Shown: one piece after another, positions 15,849-23,046 of the stretch
Position numbering within the stretch: position 1 is the first letter of the stretch
How the letters are laid out: each line of letters begins with the position of its first letter
Origin: Gammaproteobacteria bacterium
GTDB taxonomy: Bacteria > Pseudomonadota > Gammaproteobacteria > Eutrophobiales > Eutrophobiaceae
Assembly (NCBI GenBank): GCA_004297165.1
Contig: SCUJ01000006.1
Coordinates: 1,712,045-1,776,044 of the forward strand
DNA length: 64,000 nt
Direction: 5' to 3'
The notes under the pieces: generated by a model
Seen by the model: the letters and a program-made list of their open reading frames with translations, nothing else
What the model was told of the DNA's origin: nothing
Databases searched by the model: none
Program-made: the position numbers and the translations under genes

Positions 15849-16607
15849 ATGTCATTCAAGGTCAAGGCGACAGTGGTTGCGTTTCTTGGCGATTCCAAGA
15901 AATACCCCTGTCATTTTCAGCATCAAATCGGCGAGAAATTCATTTACGACGGGGAAAAATTCATCGGCCGGTTGTGCCCCAGCATCACCTCGTATGTGAT
16001 CCCGCAGATGATGGCCGTGCATGCCGCCGGCCCCCGGCATATCGCGCGGCCCGCGTATTATTATCCCTTCTGGTACGCGCCACTCAGCGTCGATGCCCCG
16101 GAGTTGAAGAAATACGATGGCCTGGGTTTCCGGAATGACCTTGACCGGCCGACGGACCCGGACGACCCCATCCCGAAACTTGTCCCGCCCGGCGCCTTCG
16201 CCTGGCCGCCGCGCGAGACCCGCGACGTCTCCAAGGCCCCGAGCGTGGTCTGCCCCGATATCCGCACCGCCGTGGTGATGCGCATCGAGGCCTTCGACCT
16301 CAGCGAGAACGGTTATGACCCACCCTATTTCCGCCGCCAGATGATGATCCTGTACAAGGTCATGCAAAAACCCGGCATTGCGGTGGACGCCATCATCAAC
16401 GAGTTCACCAAAAAGGAAAGCGAGGAGATCTACCCGGCGCTCTCCCCGGTCATGATGACGGCGCTGTGCGAGGAACTGGAGTTGATGGAATTCCTCAGTG
16501 TGAAGGACGGCAAGGCAACGGTGACGGACAAGGGCCTGGCCCGCTTCGCCGCTTTCAAGGCGAGCCTCAAGCCCGAAGAGATAGCAGCGCTCGGGATCAA
16601 GGGATGA
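15849..16607 (+). CDS. TIGR04076-like N-terminal domain protein with winged-helix-like C-terminus
   Basis: A 252-residue protein. The first 65 residues (HQIGEKFIYDGEKFIGRLCPSI and the following VIPQMMAVHAAG) resemble the small TIGR04076 family of unknown function. The middle (about 65-150) is Pro-rich and contains VVCPDIRTAVVMRIEAF. The last 80 residues (ALCEELELMEFLSVKDGKATVTDKGLARFAAF) look like a winged-helix fold. An AGGAGG ribosome site precedes ATG 15849. The stop overlaps the SDR start (ATGA), so the two products are coupled. No function is known; a role with the SDR on a shared small molecule is possible. Confidence 0.75.
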   Translation: MSFKVKATVVAFLGDSKKYPCHFQHQIGEKFIYDGEKFIGRLCPSITSYVIPQMMAVHAAGPRHIARPAYYYPFWYAPLSVDAPELKKYDGLGFRNDLDRPTDPDDPIPKLVPPGAFAWPPRETRDVSKAPSVVCPDIRTAVVMRIEAFDLSENGYDPPYFRRQMMILYKVMQKPGIAVDAIINEFTKKESEEIYPALSPVMMTALCEELELMEFLSVKDGKATVTDKGLARFAAFKASLKPEEIAALGIKG

Positions 16608-17377
16608 TGCCGATGACGAAACGTTTCGAGGGCAAGGTGGCGCTCGTCACCGGCGGCACCTCCGGACTCGGGCAGGACGCGGCGCTCGCCTTCGCCCGCG
16701 AGGGCGCCAAGGTGGTGGTCAGCGGACGGAGGCCCGAACCCGGCGCCGAGACCGTTGCGCTGATCCGGGACCAGGGCGGCGAGGCGCATTTCGTACAAGC
16801 GGATGTCTCTCAGCCCGAATCCGCCGAGGCCATGGTCCGGGCCTGTCTCGATGCTTACGGCCGACTGGATTACGCCTACAACAACGCCGGCATCGATGGC
16901 GTGCCGAATGTCCCCACGGGGGAATACGATGTCGAGGTCTGGAACCGGGTGATCGGCACCAACCTCACCGGCGTCTTCCTCAGCATGAAATACGAATTGC
17001 AGGCCATGGTGAAGCAGGGCCGCGGCGCGATCGTCAATAACTCCGCCGTGGCGGCCTTCAAGGCCAGCAAGGTCGTGGGCTCGGCCTATATCGCGAGCAA
17101 GCACGGGGTCAACGGCCTGACCCGCACCGCCGCGCTGGAGTACGCCGACAAGGGGATCCGCATCAACGCGGTCTGTCCGGCCATGATCCGCACCCCCATG
17201 TCCGATCGGAGTCTGCTGAAGAACGAGGCCCTGCTGCAACGCGCCCTCTCCATGCATCCGATCGGGCGCATCGGCACGCCCGCGGAGGTCACGGCGCTGG
17301 TCCTGTTCCTCTGCTCCGACGAGGCCTCCTTCATGACCGGCACGGCCATCCCGGTAGATGGGGGATTTTTATGTTAG
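16604..17377 (+). CDS. SDR family oxidoreductase
   Basis: Classical short-chain dehydrogenase/reductase (257 aa). Cofactor motif TGGTSGLG near the start, NNAG, and the catalytic Ser-Tyr-Lys set in NNSAVAAFKASKVVGSAYIASKHG (Tyr and Lys in YIASK) are all intact; SGRRPEP with an Arg after the second strand suggests NADP(H). The C-terminus GTAIPVDGGFLC is typical of the subfamily of 3-oxoacyl-ACP-reductase-like enzymes. Two starts are possible, ATG 16604 (overlapping the upstream stop) and ATG 16613 (with AAGGG nine bases before); 16604 is given. The TAG stop is part of the TTAG target duplication of the downstream repeat element. Confidence 0.92.
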   Translation: MMPMTKRFEGKVALVTGGTSGLGQDAALAFAREGAKVVVSGRRPEPGAETVALIRDQGGEAHFVQADVSQPESAEAMVRACLDAYGRLDYAYNNAGIDGVPNVPTGEYDVEVWNRVIGTNLTGVFLSMKYELQAMVKQGRGAIVNNSAVAAFKASKVVGSAYIASKHGVNGLTRTAALEYADKGIRINAVCPAMIRTPMSDRSLLKNEALLQRALSMHPIGRIGTPAEVTALVLFLCSDEASFMTGTAIPVDGGFLC

Positions 17378-17486
17378 GGAAACTCTGATTAAGTCCGTTC
17401 GCATTGAGCCAGTCGAAATGCGTACTTGTAAAATCAAGGGCTTCGACAAGCTCAGCCCGAACGGTGAGAACTTATTCAGAGTTTCC
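17378..17486. mobile_element. MITE-like 109-bp element with TTAG target duplication
   Basis: Ends are GGAAACTCTGATTAAGT (17378-17394) and the complementary ACTTATTCAGAGTTTCC (17470-17486), 16 of 17 matching. A second, inner inverted repeat runs from CCGTTCG near 17395 to CGAACGG near 17458-17465, so most of the element folds on itself. TTAG stands directly outside both ends (17374-17377 and 17487-17490), as a 4-bp target duplication would. It has no coding capacity. It follows the SDR stop and may also end transcription from both sides. Confidence 0.7.
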
Positions 17487-17519
17487 TTAGGTGAGTAACC
17501 TCCCCTCGCTCTATCCTGA

Positions 17520-18314
17520 TTACAGATCCCGATTGCGATAAACCAGCCATGAGGCGGTAAGGAATACCGCGATCCACCCGAAGCCGGCGACGAACAACAG
17601 GTTGGTATCCCAGACATGCTCCAGCCCGCGTTTCGCTTCCGCGCCTGCAGTCAGGTATTGGTTGTACTTCAATAGGGCAAGGTGCACCTGAAAGGGGAAC
17701 CAGTCGGCCAACCGGTCCAGGTCAAATCCGCGCAAGGTGCGGGTCGTGATATTTTCGAATACCTGATAAATAAGGGTAATCCCCAGGGCCGGGCCGGTGC
17801 TGCGCACCGACAGTGAGACCAGCAGGGCGATGCTTGAATAACAGAGCACTCCAATGAACACGCCAATGATGGCGTGTAATTGCGTGCTGGTAATCGCGAA
17901 GGCATTCTCAATCTCCGGATCCGTTCCCAGCCAGGCCAGCGTACCTGAATAAATCAACTCCGACCCGAAGAAGAACACGGCCACTGTCGGCAGGAGCAGC
18001 AGTTTCGCCGTGAACCATTGCCGCTTGGACATGCCATCGATGATGTTCTGGCGGCTCGTGCGCCAGTCGAATTCACTGGCGACAGCCTGGACGATTAGCA
18101 CGGCGGAAAAGGTGCTAACCACCGGTGCGCTGAGTTCAAGGATCGCCTGCCAGGCATTCGGAAAACCGAAGTAGGCAAATTTACTTTTCAGCGCGTTGTA
18201 ATAAAAGGAGCCATATAACATGACGATCAACACACCATACGAAAGATAGGTGACCCAGCTTGCCAGGCGTTTGACCAGCTTGAAAAGCTCCATCCTGTAA
18301 AGCGTCCAGATCAT
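17520..18314 (-). CDS. ABC-2 type transporter permease
   Basis: A 264-residue permease with about six hydrophobic segments. It begins MIWTLYRMELFKLVKRLASW, an N-terminal amphipathic helix typical of ABC-2 permeases, and has the EFDWRTSRQNIIDGMSKRQWF segment (E-x-x-x-x-T-x-R-x-x-x-x-x-G) that marks the coupling loop. Overlaps the upstream ATPase by four bases and forms a pair with it. Substrate unknown; such pairs in YtrA-type operons are often linked to envelope stress or peptide antibiotic resistance. Confidence 0.9.
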   Translation of the reverse strand: MIWTLYRMELFKLVKRLASWVTYLSYGVLIVMLYGSFYYNALKSKFAYFGFPNAWQAILELSAPVVSTFSAVLIVQAVASEFDWRTSRQNIIDGMSKRQWFTAKLLLLPTVAVFFFGSELIYSGTLAWLGTDPEIENAFAITSTQLHAIIGVFIGVLCYSSIALLVSLSVRSTGPALGITLIYQVFENITTRTLRGFDLDRLADWFPFQVHLALLKYNQYLTAGAEAKRGLEHVWDTNLLFVAGFGWIAVFLTASWLVYRNRDL

Positions 18315-19231
18315 GATCCTTGCCTTGAGTTCGATTCGCCGGTAAAGGCAACCTCCATGAAGGCATCTTCCAGCGAACGCTCCTGTTCGCTCAATTCCGA
18401 GAGATATATCCCTCGCTGCGCCAGGTATCTGTTCAAGGCGGCCGGATCGTTGTCTTTCAGTTCCACGATAATCCGATCGGTATGCCGGTGCGTATGTTGC
18501 GTCCCTGGATAATTCTCGATGGCGGTTTGCAGACTGTTCAGATCCCCGGCGTGGACGCTATAGGATGAATCTCCACGGGTGATTTCCGCGACGGTTCCAT
18601 GTTTGAGCAAGCGACCGTTTTTGATGATCGCCACATGCGAACAGATGCGTTCCACCTCGACCAGCAGGTGACTGGCGAGAACTATGGTCTTGCCCAGTCC
18701 CGCGAGTTTCAGGATTAATTCGCGGATCTCAACCATCCCCTCGGGGTCCAGACTGTTGGTGGGTTCATCCAGGATCAGGAGTTCCGGGTCGCCGAGCATT
18801 GCCGCGGCCAGGGCCAGGCGCTGTTTCATGCCCAGGGAAAAGGTCTTGAATTCCTTGTGCGCCCGGTCGGACATGTTGACAACCGCCAATGCCGTTTCAA
18901 TCTCCCTCTTGCCCAGCCCTTTTATCCCCGCGACAATCTTCAGGTTTTCCCGCCCGGTCAGAAAAGGATAAAAATTGGGTTGTTCCAGCGTGCCGCCGAT
19001 ACGTCTGCGCGCCTCATGCAAATCTTGTGGAGTGTCCCCGTCAAACAGGCGGAATGTCCCTGATGTCGGCCTGATGATGCCTACGATCATCCCGATGGTG
19101 GTGGTCTTGCCGCTGCCGTTCGGCCCCAGAATCCCGTACACGTGTCCTCGCTCAACCTTGAGGGAGACATCATCGACCGCCAGGGTCTTCCCGAAGCGTT
19201 TGGTCAGATTGGAGGTTTCGATGACGGACAT
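18311..19231 (-). CDS. ABC transporter ATP-binding protein (with the ABC-2 permease)
   Basis: A 306-residue ATPase, CcmA/NatA-like. Walker A GPNGSGKTT, Q-loop TLEQPNF, signature FSLGMKQRL, Walker B LLILDEPTNSLDPEG and the switch His in VLASHLL are complete. The extra 80 C-terminal residues (ending EQERSLEDAFMEVAFTG) are the usual accessory region of drug/peptide exporters. It follows the 431-aa membrane gene by 4 bp and overlaps its own permease, so this half-transporter pair ends the five-gene operon. Confidence 0.95.
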   Translation of the reverse strand: MSVIETSNLTKRFGKTLAVDDVSLKVERGHVYGILGPNGSGKTTTIGMIVGIIRPTSGTFRLFDGDTPQDLHEARRRIGGTLEQPNFYPFLTGRENLKIVAGIKGLGKREIETALAVVNMSDRAHKEFKTFSLGMKQRLALAAAMLGDPELLILDEPTNSLDPEGMVEIRELILKLAGLGKTIVLASHLLVEVERICSHVAIIKNGRLLKHGTVAEITRGDSSYSVHAGDLNSLQTAIENYPGTQHTHRHTDRIIVELKDNDPAALNRYLAQRGIYLSELSEQERSLEDAFMEVAFTGESNSRQGS

Positions 19232-19235
19232 ATCA

Positions 19236-20531
19236 TCAGCATCGCATCCAGTCGATCTCTCTCCACCGCTTCATCGCCAGATAACGGAAACCGGCAATGA
19301 GTCCCAGGAATGCCAGGTCGAGGCTGAAGGCAGCGAGATAATGCGGCGGCGCGGCGACGCAGAGATAAGCGCCTAACATCAACAGCCCCATGGCGATGAT
19401 GGCGCAACCGCCTTCCCGCCAGCCCAATCCCTGGGTACAGAAAAGTCCGAGCCAATTCCCTGTCGCCATCGCCACCACCAGCAACACGATGCCGGTCCCG
19501 AACTTGGCTGGCGAAAATTTCGCAAGACCGCCAACCAGCGCGAACATCAGGATCAAGACGAGCAACGACCAGACGCCTTGCCGAACATGCGCGGACTCCA
19601 CCATGCGATAGAGTTCCGCGCGCGACGCGCCAGAGCGCAACCAGAGCCGGCGGCTACGGCCCGCGGCGAGAGAGGCCGCGGCGCCGGTGAGCGTTGCAAG
19701 CAACACGAACAGCACGAGCATCCCCGGAGTATCGACGACGAGCATACCGGCGAGGAAGAGCGGCGGGATCTGGGCGAGCGCATATCGCCATGGGTTCGCC
19801 GTACCCAGCAGGAGATCGATGGGTTTGCTGCCGGCGCCGGGAGATCCCGCGCCATCCGCGATGAAGGCGGGTCTTTTGGCGATCGTGGCAAACCGAGGGG
19901 CCGCGAAGATCAGTCCGCCAATCATGCCCCACATTAACAGGGTCGGGATGAGCAATATCTGCGTCTCCATTGCGCCGCGCAGACTCAACCGCATGGGGAC
20001 CAGCAGACAGAGAATGACCAGCAACACGCCGACGAAGGTGGTCATGGTCGTGCGATAGAGACCCATGAGCCAGATCACCATGTAACTCAGCGTGAAGGCA
20101 AAGAGCGACAGATAGAGACTGCTCCAGAAGATCGGCGGCAGTTCCAGCGGGAAATCCACGAAACTCAGGTAAGCGAGCGTGGCGGACAACAGGGACAAGC
20201 CGCCGACTACGAGTCCGGCGCTCGTGAGAAGTTTCAACCGGCCGTGAGGCATTACTCCCACCTGGTGACCCATGGCCAAGCGGTGAATCAAGGCGGGCAT
20301 ACCCGTCGCGCTGCAAAAGAGCAGGAGGGAGGCGATCGATGACAGCAGGGCGAGCACGAGCTGAAATCCCAATGCCAGCCGGGGTTGAGCGGCGACACCG
20401 AGGGTCCACCAGGGGAAGATGCGCTGGGTGATCAGGGTCAGGAGCACGAGTATCAGACCGGCAATGGCGAGTCCGTGAGCAAGCGGCGTCGCGGACATAC
20501 AGACGACTGCGAGCCGCAGCACCGCTTTCAT
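19236..20531 (-). CDS. Polytopic membrane protein, probable ABC-2 permease partner of the upstream ATPase
   Basis: A 431-residue integral membrane protein with about 12 hydrophobic segments and a short loop rich in Gly/Pro (ADGAGSPGAGSKP, near residue 230). No firm family. It overlaps the upstream ATPase stop by four bases (20528-20531) and lies 4 bp before the next ATPase, so it is most likely the permease for the first ATPase. Two half-length repeats are suggested by the loop in the middle, though the halves are not obviously alike. Substrate unknown. Confidence 0.8.
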   Translation of the reverse strand: MKAVLRLAVVCMSATPLAHGLAIAGLILVLLTLITQRIFPWWTLGVAAQPRLALGFQLVLALLSSIASLLLFCSATGMPALIHRLAMGHQVGVMPHGRLKLLTSAGLVVGGLSLLSATLAYLSFVDFPLELPPIFWSSLYLSLFAFTLSYMVIWLMGLYRTTMTTFVGVLLVILCLLVPMRLSLRGAMETQILLIPTLLMWGMIGGLIFAAPRFATIAKRPAFIADGAGSPGAGSKPIDLLLGTANPWRYALAQIPPLFLAGMLVVDTPGMLVLFVLLATLTGAAASLAAGRSRRLWLRSGASRAELYRMVESAHVRQGVWSLLVLILMFALVGGLAKFSPAKFGTGIVLLVVAMATGNWLGLFCTQGLGWREGGCAIIAMGLLMLGAYLCVAAPPHYLAAFSLDLAFLGLIAGFRYLAMKRWREIDWMRC

Positions 20532-21409
20532 CGATGCAGCTCCAGGAAGATCTCCTCGAGGCTCAGAGTCTCGATCTCCAAGGCCACGCCGGCAATGCCG
20601 CGGAACTGCCGGTGAAGGCTTTCCGACCAGTCCTGCACGACCAGCGCCGTATAACCGTCTTCCTCATGCCGGTGGAGGACATTCGGCAGATCCATCAGGG
20701 TCGTCAAGCGTTCGCGGCTGCGATAGTGGATGCGCACGACGGAGTCCTTGAGGCTGTCGCATTCCCCGGACCAGTAAAGGCGGCGATCCTTCAAGACCCA
20801 GATCCGGTTGGCGAGGCGCTCGATGTCGGAAACAATGTGCGAGGAGAGGATCACCGCCCGCTCCCCGGACGCCGTAACGTCCACGAGTTCCTGCAGGAAC
20901 TGGCGGCGCGCCAGTGGGTCCAGGCTCGCGACCGGTTCATCGAGCAGCAGGAGATCCGGTTGGTGGCCGAGGGCGCCGAGCAACGACACCTTCTGCCGTT
21001 GGCCGACCGACATACTTCGGATGCGGGCCGACAAATCGATTTGCCAGGACCTGGCCAGGGCGTCAATCTTCTCCCGGTCCCATTTTGGATAGAAGGAGGC
21101 GATCACCTCCAGATAATCGATCGCCTTGAGCGATGGAATCAGCTCGTCGGTCTGCGGCACATAACCGATGCGTCGCTTCACCGCCTCCGGCGGGGAAAGG
21201 ACCGGATGCCCGAAGACCGTAACCTCCCCCTGCGTCGCCGGACTGAAACCCGACAGCGCCTCGAGCAGGGTCGTCTTCCCGGCGCCGTTCAACCCGATCA
21301 AACCCACCACATCGCCGGGGTAAACCTCCAGATTGAGTCCCTCCAGGACTGCCTTGCCGCCGAAGGACTTGCCGAGATTGCGGGTGCGGATGCAGGGCTC
21401 ACTCATCAT
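20528..21409 (-). CDS. ABC transporter ATP-binding protein
   Basis: A 293-residue ATPase. Walker A GLNGAGKTT, Q-loop YVPQTDEL, signature MSVGQRQKVSL, Walker B LLLLDEPVASLDP and the switch His in VILSSHI are all visible. ATG 21409 is chosen because it overlaps the GntR stop (the two frames share 11 bases) and follows a GGGAG site. The protein is similar to YtrB-type ATPases that follow YtrA regulators in Firmicutes operons. Its permease is probably the 431-aa protein directly downstream. Confidence 0.93.
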   Translation of the reverse strand: MMSEPCIRTRNLGKSFGGKAVLEGLNLEVYPGDVVGLIGLNGAGKTTLLEALSGFSPATQGEVTVFGHPVLSPPEAVKRRIGYVPQTDELIPSLKAIDYLEVIASFYPKWDREKIDALARSWQIDLSARIRSMSVGQRQKVSLLGALGHQPDLLLLDEPVASLDPLARRQFLQELVDVTASGERAVILSSHIVSDIERLANRIWVLKDRRLYWSGECDSLKDSVVRIHYRSRERLTTLMDLPNVLHRHEEDGYTALVVQDWSESLHRQFRGIAGVALEIETLSLEEIFLELHR

Positions 21410-21779
21410 GGGTCTCCCATTTTTTGCGGACGGCATTGACGATATCGTCCGGGTCCAGTTCCAGTTGGCGCGCCGCCAGGATCAGTTGCGCGATGTGGCC
21501 CTCGATCTGATGCAGCCGATCGGACCGCGGGGCCTTGAGCTTCGGTTGCGCGGCGACCGTCATGGGCCTGCCCCGGTTGCGCTCCAGCAGACCTTCAGCC
21601 TCCAGTTGGTTGTAGACCTTGGATACGGTCATGGGATTGATCGCATGGCGCAGCGCGAGGTCCCGGATGGAGGGCAGGCTCATCCCCGGTCGCAACTGCC
21701 CGCCGGCGATCAGACGCCGGATCTGCTCCCGGAGTTGCCGGTACAGAGGAATTCCCGAGTGTGGATTCAAGACGAACAT
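21399..21779 (-). CDS. YtrA-type GntR family transcriptional regulator
   Basis: A 126-residue repressor. The N-terminal winged helix (about residues 10-80: IPLYRQLREQIRRLIAGGQL, LPSIRDLALRHAINPMTVSKVYNQLE) is the GntR fold; the short C-terminal helical part of about 45 residues is the hallmark of the YtrA subfamily, which has no large effector domain. It is first in the five-gene ABC operon. A perfect palindrome at 21799-21820, covering its own -10 element, points to autorepression. Related regulators (YtrA in Bacillus) respond to cell-envelope antibiotics. Confidence 0.93.
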   Translation of the reverse strand: MFVLNPHSGIPLYRQLREQIRRLIAGGQLRPGMSLPSIRDLALRHAINPMTVSKVYNQLEAEGLLERNRGRPMTVAAQPKLKAPRSDRLHQIEGHIAQLILAARQLELDPDDIVNAVRKKWETHDE

Positions 21780-21798
21780 GCGCGATCAACGTGTATTA

Positions 21799-21835
21799 GT
21801 GCATTAATGTTATAATGCACACAGACGATTGTCAA
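21799..21835 (-). promoter_or_regulatory. Promoter of the YtrA/ABC operon with overlapping palindromic operator
   Basis: On the minus strand TTGACA (21835-21830) is followed 17 bases later by TAACAT (21812-21807), a good sigma-70 pair. The -10 is the spacer of a perfect inverted repeat GTGCATTA-N6-TAATGCAC (21799-21806 and 21813-21820). Binding of the regulator here would block RNA polymerase directly. The start codon lies about 28 bp from the -10. Confidence 0.75.
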
Positions 21836-21920
21836 ATCCCTCACGGAACCGCGCCAGTCGGCGGCTACCGGCGGCGACCTCTCATGATAGAATCCGGGCA
21901 TCGCTTTCAACGAGAGTCAA

Positions 21921-22889
21921 ATGATGCAGAGAAGAAGACTGACCCCCTCCGGACTCGAGATCGCCCCGCTGGTGCTTGGCGGCAACGTGTTCGGCTGGAC
22001 CGCGGACGAGGCCACCTCCTTCCGATTGCTCGATGCCTTCGTGGACGCGGGTCTCGACATGATCGACACCGCGGATGCCTATTCCTTGTGGGTCCCCGGC
22101 AACCAGGGCGGCGAATCCGAGGCCATCATCGGCAAATGGCTCGCGCAAGGCGGCAAACGCGGCAAGGTACTCATCACCACCAAGGTGGGCGTGGACATCC
22201 GGGAAAAGAGCGCGGCCGGCGCGGGCAAACCTTGTCTCGGCGCCGACTATATCCTCTGGGAGGCGGAGGAATCCCTCAGACGCCTGCGCACCGATTATAT
22301 CGATCTCTATCTGGCTCATCGGGATGACGAAAGCACTCCCCTCGACGAGACGTTGGAGGCCTTCGATCGGCTCGTCACCCAAGGGAAGGTCCGCGCCATC
22401 GGCGCCTCCAACTTCACTGCCGACCGGCTCGCCAAGGCCAGGGAGATCAGCCGCAACAACGGTCTGGCCATCTACGAGACCCTGCAACCGCTCTACAACC
22501 TGTACGACCGGGCGGATTTCGAGCAGGAGTTGCAGGAATTCTGCGTGCAGGAGGACATCGGCGTGACCCCGTATTTCTCGCTGGGTTGCGGCTTCCTCAC
22601 CGGCAAATATCGCACCATGGCCGACCTGGAAGGCAAACCGCGCGGCTATCGCGTGAAGGAGATGCTGAATGACCGCGGCCTGCGCATCCTGCAAACCCTG
22701 GATACCACAGCCGCCGAACTCGGTGCGACGCCCGCGCAGGTGGCGCTCGCCTGGCTCATGGCGCAACCGGGCATCACCGCCCCCATCGCCAGCGCCACCA
22801 GCCTTGAACAGATGGCAGACCTCGTGGCCAGCAACCGGCTGGAGATCCCCGCGGAATTGCTGGAGAAGTTGGACCAGGCCAGCGCCTGA
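21921..22889 (+). CDS. Aldo/keto reductase
   Basis: A 322-residue NADPH-dependent aldo/keto reductase of the YajO/GPR-like group (Tas/AKR11-13 shape). The catalytic tetrad is complete: Asp and Tyr in MIDTADAYSLW, Lys in LITTKVG, and His in IDLYLAHRDD. The cofactor-binding end (APIASATSLEQMADL) is normal. It is divergent from the GntR regulator and separated by 141 bp that hold the GntR operator, so it could share that regulation. Natural substrate unknown. Confidence 0.93.
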   Translation: MMQRRRLTPSGLEIAPLVLGGNVFGWTADEATSFRLLDAFVDAGLDMIDTADAYSLWVPGNQGGESEAIIGKWLAQGGKRGKVLITTKVGVDIREKSAAGAGKPCLGADYILWEAEESLRRLRTDYIDLYLAHRDDESTPLDETLEAFDRLVTQGKVRAIGASNFTADRLAKAREISRNNGLAIYETLQPLYNLYDRADFEQELQEFCVQEDIGVTPYFSLGCGFLTGKYRTMADLEGKPRGYRVKEMLNDRGLRILQTLDTTAAELGATPAQVALAWLMAQPGITAPIASATSLEQMADLVASNRLEIPAELLEKLDQASA

Positions 22890-23030
22890 CAGGCTGTTGA
22901 AAAACTGCTGTGCCAGGCATAACGGCGTTGCGCGCGGTCTCGAAATCCTCATTTACTGCCTAGATTCCAATCCAGAATTGGTATTCGCAATGATGAGGTC
23001 TTATCATGGCGCGGGGAAATTCCAGTCATT
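22890..23030. repeat. Probable dispersed repeat or IS-end remnant
   Basis: Directly after the reductase stop lies AGGCTGTTGAAAAACT followed by GGCGTTGCGCGCGGTCTCG and CTCATTTACTGC. This resembles repetitive intergenic sequence seen near insertion sequences in other Proteobacteria. No second copy is visible in the window and no ends are clear, so this is a weak call. Confidence 0.3.
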
Positions 23031-23046
23031 GCCGGGGACACTCGAT

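Noticed and set aside
22669-23046. Upstream extension of the DUF3604 reading frame
   Set aside because: It overlaps the end of the aldo/keto reductase gene in another frame; ATG 23047 starts a proper signal peptide.
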